Shown: positions 26,031-33,578 of the stretch, piece by piece | How positions within the stretch are numbered: position 1 is the stretch's first letter | How the letters are laid out: each line of letters starts with the position of its first letter | NCBI GenBank assembly: GCA_038103695.1 | Contig: JAYNZN010000003.1 | Span: 3,766 to 67,765, forward strand | Length of the DNA stretch: 64,000 nt | From: Chordibacter sp038103695 | GTDB lineage: Bacteria; Verrucomicrobiota; Verrucomicrobiia; Opitutales; Seribacteraceae | Direction: 5' to 3' | Notes under the pieces: generated by a model | The model's input: only the letters and a program-made list of their open reading frames with translations | Told to the model about the DNA's origin: nothing | Databases searched by the model: none | Program-made: the position numbers and the translations under genes

Positions 26031-27275
26031 TCAGTTTGCTTCTCTTATAATTTTTGCAGGCTCTATTTTGGCAGCACGCCTCGATGGTATCCAAGTTGCA
26101 ACTGCAACAAATATACTCGAGATAATAGCAGCCCAAATGTAGTGAGAGATATCCCAGTGCACAACAAAATGGTCTGTAGAAAAAATTCCCCTTATCCTCA
26201 GTGGGAGTTGTGATACTCCATAAGTTGCCAAAAAACCTAGGATGAACCCTAAGAAAATCCCAAGGGTAAGTACAATTACACCTTGCCAGATAAATACGAG
26301 AGAGACATCTCGTTGGCTAAAACCGAATGATCTTAGGATCGCAATATCACGTTTTTTCTCAACCACCATTATGGCAAAAACATTGAATATCCCCAGACCT
26401 GAAAGTAGCAAGATTGTGGATACAGTAATCGCCGAAGAAAAACGTAAGGCCTTAAACACATCCAGCCACACCTGTTCTCTTTCTTGCCAACTGACGACCC
26501 GGTGATTTAAAAAGCTTTGCATATGAGCAGCAACCTCGGGCGCCTGGTTTGGATCCTTGAGTGACAATTGAAAAACAGACCCTCCAAATGGGCGACCGAG
26601 AAAAGATCTTGCAGTATCTATGTGTAAATAGATTCGATTCTTATCAATTTCATTAACCCCGGATTCAAAAACACCAGAAACTCTTAATTGAATCGAATCG
26701 TTTACCCCAATCAGGGAAACACGGTCACCTATTTGAAGACCTAGTTTGTAAAAGATTCTAGACCCAACTAAAGCTCCCATTGTGTTGCCTCGAAAAAGCT
26801 CCAATGAACCTTGCTGAATAAAATTACCCAAATCCGAAACTCTTCTATGCTCACTTATTCGAATTCCATGGATTTCAACAGTTTGTTTAGTTCGTATAGA
26901 GCTTAGTGTACCTTTCCCTTTGAGTATTTCAGAAATACCCTCGACGTTTGGAGAATCCTGCAATGCATCAATAATAGATTGTGGGTGGTCAACACCTTCC
27001 CGATACGTTGATTCTTTACTTGGATCGAACAAAAATCGAGTCTTTCCATCGTTATCAACCTCATGAACCACTTGGCTTGTATTTTGAAAACGATCGGAAA
27101 TAAGAATGGCTCCATTCGTGCCAAGAATTGTTCGAATGAAAAAAGCTTCAAAGCCAGCAGTCTGTGCCTGCGTAAGTACAAAAAAAGAAATACCAAAAAC
27201 TATTCCCATCAGACTCATAGCCATTGGTCGTTTGCGAGATATCACATATCGCAGTGCCAATTCAAAGGGAAGCAT
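26031..27275 (-). CDS. ABC transporter permease, MacB/FtsX-like
   Basis: 414 residues with four membrane segments in the MacB/LolC arrangement: one at the N-terminus (RPMAMSLMGIVFGISFFVLT), then a periplasmic domain of about 230 residues, then three at the C-terminus including LLSGLGIFNVFAIMVVEKKRDIAILRSFG (FtsX domain). The ATPase is a separate gene, unlike classical MacB. Twenty bases separate it from the adaptor gene. Confidence 0.9.
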   Translation of the reverse strand: MLPFELALRYVISRKRPMAMSLMGIVFGISFFVLTQAQTAGFEAFFIRTILGTNGAILISDRFQNTSQVVHEVDNDGKTRFLFDPSKESTYREGVDHPQSIIDALQDSPNVEGISEILKGKGTLSSIRTKQTVEIHGIRISEHRRVSDLGNFIQQGSLELFRGNTMGALVGSRIFYKLGLQIGDRVSLIGVNDSIQLRVSGVFESGVNEIDKNRIYLHIDTARSFLGRPFGGSVFQLSLKDPNQAPEVAAHMQSFLNHRVVSWQEREQVWLDVFKALRFSSAITVSTILLLSGLGIFNVFAIMVVEKKRDIAILRSFGFSQRDVSLVFIWQGVIVLTLGIFLGFILGFLATYGVSQLPLRIRGIFSTDHFVVHWDISHYIWAAIISSIFVAVATWIPSRRAAKIEPAKIIREAN

Positions 27276-27295
27276 GACAGAGAGATGAGTAAGGG

Positions 27296-28423
27296 CTAGT
27301 TTTTACAATCGATCAGAACTGGAATTACGCGGTCACCGACTCGATATATCTGGGGCGTATCTAAAATGATTTGATCTCCCTTCTTCAAACCACCGAGAAC
27401 TTCAACAGTTTTTAAATTTCGTACTCCCGTCACAATTTTTTTCTTTTCAACCACACCTTCCCTCACAACCATCACAGAATCTCCTAGCAGTGCCATTGCG
27501 GGTATAAGCAAAACATCAGCTTTTTCCTGTAGTACAACTTGTGCTCTACCGGCACTTCCAACTGGAATACGTATATTATCTTGAGTCATCGCAAATAACT
27601 TTCTTGTGCCCGATGACATATCAACCGAAGAAGAAAGTGAAGACACCTCGCCAAGAATAGGTTGATCCGCCAGAGAGAACAAACTAACCGCAATTGGCAT
27701 TCCCACTTCAATACCAGCAAAGTCCTCCTCGTTTAAGGAAACCTCAATCATTCTCTCGTTTGAGTGAACAACTCCAACAATTTCACCAGACATAACAATA
27801 TGGCCGGGAGAAACATAACACTCTGAAAACTCTCCATCTATTGGACTAGTAATCTTCCTCTTACTTAGCTCTGCAGAAAGATTTGCCAATTTCATCTGGT
27901 TATTTTCCATAAAATGTTTGGTGTGCAATTCTTCCATTTTCACTTGGGCTCGTAACCGCTGTACTTCGCTTCGTTTTAGCTCCAAGTTGAATGCTGGTTC
28001 TTTACCTGCTCCGACTAATTCCTCGATAGCTAGAAGTTCCTTCTCCAGAACTGTAAGGGCCATGCGGGTTAAAGAACCCACTTCAATTCGTTCACTAAAG
28101 TGCCTTTTTTCCATTTCTAACCCAAGCAAAGCCCGCTCTAATTCAGCCTCTTCAAGTTGGATTAGAGGCTGCTCTTTTGTCACTTGGATAGGGGCATGCA
28201 TGGGGGATAGAGATACATGGGTCACCATACCATCCGTTAATGCACGCAACTTAAAGGTGGAACTGGCATAAACCTTTACATTTCCAGTAACCGACGCACG
28301 AATGTTGCCAATATAAGCCTCTCCCACCCTAACCTTAGAATCAAGACCTCCCCGGATGTACCAAAACAACCCAAAGAGAAAGATAAATACTAACAGAGGT
28401 TTTGTTAGTTTATTCCATTTCAT
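27296..28423 (-). CDS. Periplasmic adaptor (membrane fusion protein, HlyD/MacA family)
   Basis: 375 residues. One N-terminal membrane anchor (LLVFIFLFGLFWYIRG), a lipoyl/barrel-sandwich half (AYIGNIRASVTGNVKV), a coiled-coil hairpin at about residues 100-200 rich in Glu, Leu and Lys, then the second half ITSPIDGEFSECYVSPGHIV and beta-barrel regions. It bridges the permease to the outer-membrane channel encoded just upstream, whose stop overlaps this start as ATGA. Confidence 0.9.
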   Translation of the reverse strand: MKWNKLTKPLLVFIFLFGLFWYIRGGLDSKVRVGEAYIGNIRASVTGNVKVYASSTFKLRALTDGMVTHVSLSPMHAPIQVTKEQPLIQLEEAELERALLGLEMEKRHFSERIEVGSLTRMALTVLEKELLAIEELVGAGKEPAFNLELKRSEVQRLRAQVKMEELHTKHFMENNQMKLANLSAELSKRKITSPIDGEFSECYVSPGHIVMSGEIVGVVHSNERMIEVSLNEEDFAGIEVGMPIAVSLFSLADQPILGEVSSLSSSVDMSSGTRKLFAMTQDNIRIPVGSAGRAQVVLQEKADVLLIPAMALLGDSVMVVREGVVEKKKIVTGVRNLKTVEVLGGLKKGDQIILDTPQIYRVGDRVIPVLIDCKN

Positions 28424-29748
28424 CGGTTTTGAGGTATTGAAAAAGAAGGAGCACCGAGTTGTTGTTCATAAAGATCTAAAGTACATAAATAACGACACAC
28501 TGCTTCTATGTTGGCTAACTTGGCTGAGTCAACTTCCAGTTGGGCGGAAAGGAGGTCCAAATCACTCTTTCGACTTTGGGAAAACTCCATTTCACATTTT
28601 GATAAATAATCCATCGAAACAGATAATAATTTTCGACTTAGAGTAATACGTTCCAAAAGGGATAGTAGTTCTTTACGCTTTGATTCAGTAAACATTCGCA
28701 TTTTCCTACGCGCTAGTTCCAATTCTGTTTGATACATCCTTTTCCTGATTATGGATGCCCTCTTTTCATTCTTACTTTTACCGGAATCCCACAAAGCCCA
28801 ACTTGCTTCAATCCCAAATAAGATATTATTGCGATTGACCCTTTCATCATTGGAAACCGTATCTACTTGGTCCTGAAAAACAGATCCTACTAAATTAAAT
28901 TTTGGCAACATTTCAGATTCAGCAATCACCACCTTTTGATTTTCACGCTTTATAAATGACTCCAACTGGTTGATCTCTAAATTGGTTCCACCTACCAAGA
29001 GTAGGAAATTATCAGGGAATTTATAATCTCTACAAAATTCTAAAAAAGAGGAGCGCACCTCAAAGTCCAATACATTGTCAAAACCAGATAAGCTTCTGAA
29101 TTTTGCTTCTTCCTTTCCGATCTTCAGCTTTAACTCTGACAAAACAATTTCTTGATTAATCAAATCCATTTCAGTCTCCGAAACATCCACCATAGAAACC
29201 ATACCTTTTTTTTGCCTTATCTTTTGGTCATTAAGGTTTTGAGACGCTAAATTAATACGCTCTATTGAGGTTGCTTTACGAAAATGAAGTACGACCAGTT
29301 CGAGGAAAAGTGCACGAATCTCAATTTCCAGAAACTTTTTTCTAAATTCAAGGTTCGACTCTGCCTGATATTTTTCGAGTTCAGCAATCGTTTCTTTGGC
29401 TTCTAATGCCCCAGAGTGATAAATGGGTTTTTTCGCATTTAAAGAAGCAAATGCATCATATCTTTGATCAAAGTTACGATTGGGTCTGTCTTCTTGTATG
29501 GAAAGCCCTGATAGGCTAAATTCCAAATTTGCTCCATGGCTTGATCTTACAATTTCCTGTTTAATTGAAGCTTCTTCAAGCTCTAACTTGCTTAAGAGCA
29601 AATCGGGTGCTTGCTCATTTAACCGAGTAATAATCTCCTGTAATTGAGGAAAATGATACTCGGGTCTTTCAACCCGTTCGACTCGTAACTCAGCAAATGA
29701 AAAACAAAAAAAGAAAACATTAGACAGTAAAAGACACAATGATTTCAT
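28420..29748 (-). CDS. Outer membrane efflux protein (TolC family)
   Basis: 442 residues from ATG 29748, which gives a clean signal peptide (MKSLCLLLSNVFFFCFSFA); a longer frame to 29793 would add a hydrophilic leader. Long alpha-helical stretches arranged as two repeats, typical of TolC, for example LNLQSRKIRQKKG-type regions and a C-terminal SRKSDLDLLSAQLEVDSAKL. First gene of the efflux operon, about 80 bases downstream of the respiratory operon. Confidence 0.87.
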   Translation of the reverse strand: MKSLCLLLSNVFFFCFSFAELRVERVERPEYHFPQLQEIITRLNEQAPDLLLSKLELEEASIKQEIVRSSHGANLEFSLSGLSIQEDRPNRNFDQRYDAFASLNAKKPIYHSGALEAKETIAELEKYQAESNLEFRKKFLEIEIRALFLELVVLHFRKATSIERINLASQNLNDQKIRQKKGMVSMVDVSETEMDLINQEIVLSELKLKIGKEEAKFRSLSGFDNVLDFEVRSSFLEFCRDYKFPDNFLLLVGGTNLEINQLESFIKRENQKVVIAESEMLPKFNLVGSVFQDQVDTVSNDERVNRNNILFGIEASWALWDSGKSKNEKRASIIRKRMYQTELELARRKMRMFTESKRKELLSLLERITLSRKLLSVSMDYLSKCEMEFSQSRKSDLDLLSAQLEVDSAKLANIEAVCRYLCTLDLYEQQLGAPSFSIPQNR

Positions 29749-29788
29749 AAAACGATGTATCCTGAATGAACAAAGAAGAATCGACAAT

Positions 29789-29812
29789 GACAATCCATGA
29801 TGAAGGATTGTC
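29789..29812 (-). terminator. Hairpin between the respiratory and efflux operons
   Basis: Perfect 8-bp inverted repeat GACAATCC/GGATTGTC with an 8-base loop, lying between the last cytochrome gene and the TolC-like gene. The downstream sequence on the minus strand is only mildly T-rich, so it could be a weak terminator, an attenuator or a processing site. Confidence 0.4.
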
Positions 29813-29829
29813 GGAGAGAGAAAATGCGA

Positions 29830-30507
29830 TTATTGACTAAAGGAGTCAGAGTACTGCTCCCTAAGATCATCACCAACCCATTGGTCTTGCATATCAGAAA
29901 ATTCAGCCCGTACAGAAGATACAGTTTCTTCAGTAACTTCAGAAGCTTGGTTACCCCAAGCCTGCCTGACATAGGTGGACACATTGGCAATCTCTCGGTC
30001 GTTGATTGGAACTGCAGCCATATTAACTGCAGCGGAGGAACCATATGTTTTTCCATTTACCACTATCTCACCTTTCAAGCCCTTGATGATGATGTTTGCA
30101 ATGACTCCAGAATCAGCAGTGACCCACTCTGAACCAGCAAGCGGGGGAAATTGACCCTCAATCCCCAAACCATTTGCTTGGTGGCATGAGGCACAACGAG
30201 CCGCGAAAATCTTCTCCCCGGAACTTATTTTTCTCTCTAATCGCAAGGCCTCTTTTTCTGCATCACTCAATTCAACCACCTCAACAGGAGGGTGTAATTG
30301 GAAAGAATTAGTAGAGTGTGCTAATTGGATGGAACAAACAAAAATTAAACAACCAAATACAAAAACAAAGACAAGAGGGGCCAATAAGAAGTTCTTAGTA
30401 GGTTCATGCTTGTTTTTAGAAAGCTCTACATGAGACTTTACGATTTCCTCATCAGAAAGTCCTGAGTTACTGGAATGATCTTCTCTATTATCTGGATGTT
30501 CGCTCAT
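29830..30507 (-). CDS. Membrane-anchored monoheme cytochrome c
   Basis: 225 residues. One membrane segment at about 40-63 (FLLAPLVFVFVFGCLIFVCSIQLA), then a periplasmic class I cytochrome c domain with the heme site CASCH (near residue 110). GLGIEGQFPPLAGSEWV follows and a candidate axial Met lies in AAVNMAAVP. The domain is closely similar to the C-terminal domain of the upstream CcoO-like protein, so the two are duplicates. ATGA overlap with that gene. Probably an electron exit carrier for the ACIII/cbb3-like assembly (inference). Confidence 0.85.
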   Translation of the reverse strand: MSEHPDNREDHSSNSGLSDEEIVKSHVELSKNKHEPTKNFLLAPLVFVFVFGCLIFVCSIQLAHSTNSFQLHPPVEVVELSDAEKEALRLERKISSGEKIFAARCASCHQANGLGIEGQFPPLAGSEWVTADSGVIANIIIKGLKGEIVVNGKTYGSSAAVNMAAVPINDREIANVSTYVRQAWGNQASEVTEETVSSVRAEFSDMQDQWVGDDLREQYSDSFSQ

Positions 30508-31634
30508 TGTTCAGGACTGGAAAGTTCAGCAGCAGTAAACATTTGCATTGGAGCACGACCTTTTAAGGAGGAACGGACTGTTGCCACTTCCTCGGGAGAA
30601 ACAGCAGAAGCAGAATTGCCCCAATCATTTCTAATATATGTTAGTACATCGGCAATCTGCTCATCCGTTAAGGAACCTGGAGGAATACCAGGCGGAGCCA
30701 TTACATTGTTGTACTTAACACCATTAACTTCAATTTCCCCCATCAGTCCATACATCGAAATCTTAATCAAACGATCCTTATCTCCTAGCACCCAGTCTGA
30801 CCCCGCAAGTGGAGGAAATTGACCAGCTAAACCTTCACCATTTGGTTGGTGACATGTAAAGCACATTCCACCACCAACTGCTGCTTTCATGTAAATTTCC
30901 TTTCCATTGTCTATTTGCTCTTGTAGCCACTTGGGAACACCCACATCAGAAGCAGCAATCACTGGTTCAACAATAACTGGATCTGTTGTTTCATCTTCAG
31001 TCTCGATAAAAGCAACTTCAGGAAGCTCGTAATCTTGCTTAAGTGCTTTGAGGTATGCAACAAGACGATCGGCTCTTACAGAAGGGCGGATATATCTGGA
31101 AGTTAAAACCCTTTCGTTTGCAGGAATTTCTATGTCTGCATGAGTTGCTTCCTCGACCACTTGATAGAGAAAAGGACTTGGGGGACACAAAGAGGATGGA
31201 TGAATTGATTGGGGCTCAAATAAATGTTGATGTAACCAATCATCACTGTAATTTCTTAAGCCAAGGTTCGCCAAGTCTGGGCCAATACGGGAATTACCGA
31301 GAAGGACATGATGTTGTAAAACATAATCCCGAGGAACTGAAGGTCGTTTCCCCCACCCTCTTTCAACATCAAAACCTGTATCTACCCTTCTAACTTGTTG
31401 AGTATGGCAAGTTACACATCCAAGGGCAGCATACTCCTCTGCTCCTTGTTGAGCAATTCCGGATAGGGGCATGGGAAATAGATCAGCATCGGAAGGGACT
31501 GTGCCATCTTCTTCTAAAATCGAAGCTGTAGGTACTAAATCTCCGTATTGAGAACGAGCACCCACGACAAATGCAAGCCATGCAAATCCTAAAGTAGCGA
31601 AAATGCCAATGGTAAATTTTGCTAAGTTATTCAT
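30504..31634 (-). CDS. CcoO-like subunit fused to a second cytochrome c domain
   Basis: 376 residues. An N-terminal membrane anchor (FTIGIFATLGFAWLAFVVGA) is followed by a CcoO-like domain: GAEEYAALGCVTCHTQQVRR (heme site C73-C76-H77), LLGNSRIGPDLANLGLRNYSDDWLHQHLFEP. A C-terminal extra cytochrome c domain has CFTCH (258-262) and GQFPPLAGSDWV. In CcoO the segment after the arm reads SKMP.YPWL with the axial Met; here it reads SSLCPPSPFLY, placing Cys150 at that Met. Stop and start overlaps (ATGA) couple it to both neighbours. Confidence 0.85.
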   Translation of the reverse strand: MNNLAKFTIGIFATLGFAWLAFVVGARSQYGDLVPTASILEEDGTVPSDADLFPMPLSGIAQQGAEEYAALGCVTCHTQQVRRVDTGFDVERGWGKRPSVPRDYVLQHHVLLGNSRIGPDLANLGLRNYSDDWLHQHLFEPQSIHPSSLCPPSPFLYQVVEEATHADIEIPANERVLTSRYIRPSVRADRLVAYLKALKQDYELPEVAFIETEDETTDPVIVEPVIAASDVGVPKWLQEQIDNGKEIYMKAAVGGGMCFTCHQPNGEGLAGQFPPLAGSDWVLGDKDRLIKISMYGLMGEIEVNGVKYNNVMAPPGIPPGSLTDEQIADVLTYIRNDWGNSASAVSPEEVATVRSSLKGRAPMQMFTAAELSSPEQ

Positions 31635-32161
31635 ACACTCGCCTCCTCTTTGTTAGCCAAGCAACAAGTAAGGGGGTTAGGGAAAATGACTCTCCATACA
31701 TTGAATACAAAAACCAGCTGAGAAAATGCTAAAACAACAAAAGCAAATTTAGTAATTAGAAAATAAGGCTTGATTGATTGAATCACAGAAGATCCCCACT
31801 CCAAGGAAGGTTGACCAGCAAGAACGCCATGGGTAAGACCACCGATCAAATAAGAGAGAAGAAGGAGCAAAACACCCAGAGTGGATGTCCAAAAGTGAAA
31901 GGATTTAGCAGCTTTTGGAATTTCCCGACCGGTTATTTGTGGAAGAGCAAAATAAACTGCACCAAAAATAATCATACTGAAAAATCCATAAACTCGTTGA
32001 TTAAAATGGAATTCGTTGATGATTGAGAATTGAGTAATTTTGGCTACTGCAGGAAGAGAAAAGATAACACCGATGTAACTTGATATCGTGTAGGAGAGAG
32101 TTCCGAAAATGACAAACCGAAGCGGTAAGCTATCCCAAACTTTGCTAACATCAAGAAAAGC
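31631..32161 (-). CDS. CcoN-like (cbb3 oxidase subunit I-like) protein, C-terminal part, truncated at a gap
   Basis: The frame is open from the gap edge at 32161 through 176 codons to the stop. It begins AFLDVSKVWDSLPLRF, which repeats the last homologous segment on the other side of the gap, and contains four or five hydrophobic segments. The region equivalent to GHVHxGALGW of CcoN reads EFHFNQRVYGF: the b3-type His is kept (codon at 32006-32008), but the low-spin heme b His is Asn (32000-32002). It continues with GAVYFALPQITGREIP and a last helix VVLAFSQLVFVFNVWRVIF. Together with the 32238-33260 fragment it would make a protein of about 465 residues. Confidence 0.85.
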   Translation of the reverse strand, partial: AFLDVSKVWDSLPLRFVIFGTLSYTISSYIGVIFSLPAVAKITQFSIINEFHFNQRVYGFFSMIIFGAVYFALPQITGREIPKAAKSFHFWTSTLGVLLLLLSYLIGGLTHGVLAGQPSLEWGSSVIQSIKPYFLITKFAFVVLAFSQLVFVFNVWRVIFPNPLTCCLANKEEASV

Positions 32162-32171
32162 NNNNNNNNNN
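32162..32171. other. Assembly gap (10 N) inside the ccoN-like gene
   Basis: Ten undetermined bases joining two contig ends that both encode the same protein segment at about 70 percent nucleotide identity. Confidence 0.9.
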
Positions 32172-32265
32172 CTAAAATAAAACTCCCAAAAAAAAAATAT
32201 TATTTAAAAATCAATAATCTTTTTTTTTATTTTGTATTTATTTTTTGTTGTAAATTTTTTTATTT
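32172..32265. other. Low-complexity A/T-rich contig end
   Basis: About 90 bases almost entirely A and T homopolymers between the N run and the point where CcoN homology starts. The composition is unlike anything else in the window. It ends the CcoN-like frame with a meaningless KNKKIYNKK tail. Best read as error-prone contig-end sequence, not biology. Confidence 0.6.
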
Positions 32266-33260
32266 TTGGCGAGTGGGGGGATAGATAACACGACTCCAAT
32301 ATAGCTCGAGATAGTGTATGACAGCGTGCCAAAGATCACGAATCGTAAGGGGAGACTATCCCAAACTTTCCCGATATCTTGAAAGGCAGTGGCATGAAAA
32401 TTAGTGGATGCTACAGCGATGGGAAACACCATGGCTATACTCATAACTGTTCCAATTGCAGGAATCCACATAGGCACAGGACCACCTTCTAAATGATGCA
32501 CAACAGACCAAGGTGCAAGGGCAGCGATACACCAAAAACCAAAAATAGCTAGGTAATACTTATCAATGGTTCGTCCTAAGATAGCAGGTATTAAATAATA
32601 GGCTGCACCCAATGCAACAGGAGTTAACCAAAGCCATATAAGACTCTGTCCATACCACATAGACAGAACAGTTTGTAGGGTACCGCGGGCAGGATTAATT
32701 TCCAGCCCATTCCAAGCAATTAAAAATAATGCAGGAAACCAAAGTATCGCCGATAAGATAAACCATTGAGGTGCGATCGTTTCCTTAATCTGACGCGATC
32801 GGTGGATAACAAGAATGAGAAGAGTAATGATGAGATAAGCAATCAGCATTACTGGCCAAACCTCGGTGGGCATCTCGAGCATTTCATGACCACTCATGTG
32901 CCCGTCTAAAATACCCAAAAGCCCAAAAGTTATCGCGAGGTTCCATAAAACACCAGCAAAAACAAGAAACACACTGCCACGAACTTCTGCCTGAGAAAGC
33001 CTGGCTAATATCCATATAGAAATTGCAAATATAGCATTGCCTCCCCACCCATAAACAAAAGCGTTGGCCTGGGATACTTTAATTTTCCCATAGGTAAGAA
33101 ATTCAAAGGAAGAGAGAAAGAAGGGATCGGTCAGTTTAGCGGATGCGATGTACGCAAGAAATGCGGCAGCCAATAGCCAAAGTCCAGCAGAGGAAAGGAA
33201 AAATGAAAACACCAACTTGGCAGATTTATCAATAATTTTGTCTGGAGAATCTTCGGACAT
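32238..33260 (-). CDS. CcoN-like (cbb3 oxidase subunit I-like) protein, N-terminal part, lacking canonical heme b and CuB ligands
   Basis: 340 codons, of which about the first 333 are homologous; the rest is contig-end noise. Around eight membrane segments. Compared with cbb3 CcoN as I know it, PLHTNAV (heme b His60) is VSQANAF (Gln64), and WYGHNAVGF (CuB His207) is WYGQSLIWL (Gln205). The cross-linked Tyr251 position is Ala249, while the His pair is kept (H255, H256 in WSVVHHLEGG). The fold is conserved (TPVALGAAYYLIPAILGR), so this looks like a heme-copper subunit I homolog that cannot bind the usual low-spin heme. It lies 6 bases after a small membrane gene in the ACIII operon. The start ATG 33260 has no clear ribosome site. 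Confidence 0.85.
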   Translation of the reverse strand: MSEDSPDKIIDKSAKLVFSFFLSSAGLWLLAAAFLAYIASAKLTDPFFLSSFEFLTYGKIKVSQANAFVYGWGGNAIFAISIWILARLSQAEVRGSVFLVFAGVLWNLAITFGLLGILDGHMSGHEMLEMPTEVWPVMLIAYLIITLLILVIHRSRQIKETIAPQWFILSAILWFPALFLIAWNGLEINPARGTLQTVLSMWYGQSLIWLWLTPVALGAAYYLIPAILGRTIDKYYLAIFGFWCIAALAPWSVVHHLEGGPVPMWIPAIGTVMSIAMVFPIAVASTNFHATAFQDIGKVWDSLPLRFVIFGTLSYTISSYIGVVLSIPPLAKNKKIYNKK

Positions 33261-33266
33261 ACAAAT

Positions 33267-33578
33267 CTAGTTAGAATGATTTTTTTTAGCCTTGAATGAA
33301 GTTTGATAATCCTGAACTACTTTTTTCATCGAGGATTCAAGGGAGCTATTCTGTTCGGAGTGAAAATTATCTACAGACCGTATGAATTTTGAATTTTCCT
33401 CACGGTACGATGCAGCCTTGTCCCTACGGATCGAATCGACTGCATCTGTAACAGACACAGGCGTATCCGGTTCAAAAATACGCTGGGCTAGATAAAATCC
33501 AGACAGTAAACATCCAAGCACAATAAATGTGAAAAAGACGCTACAACCGTCCGCTCTCTGGTTGGATGGATCACTCAT
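33267..33578 (-). CDS. Small single-pass membrane protein in the ACIII operon
   Basis: 103 residues from ATG 33578, overlapping the actF stop by 8 bases; an upstream start at 33632 would overlap actF much more. One membrane segment at about residues 13-33 (VFFTFIVLGCLLSGFYLAQRIF), then a charged, helical, likely periplasmic or cytoplasmic tail ending KAKKNHSN. No family recognised. Position between actF and the CcoN-like gene suggests a small accessory subunit, comparable in place to ActG or CcoQ, but sequence does not prove either. Confidence 0.65.
   Translation of the reverse strand: MSDPSNQRADGCSVFFTFIVLGCLLSGFYLAQRIFEPDTPVSVTDAVDSIRRDKAASYREENSKFIRSVDNFHSEQNSSLESSMKKVVQDYQTSFKAKKNHSN

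Noticed and set aside
32172..32265. A/T-rich tract as a promoter, replication or recombination element
   Set aside because: It directly abuts an N gap and a truncated reading frame; assembly noise is the simpler explanation.
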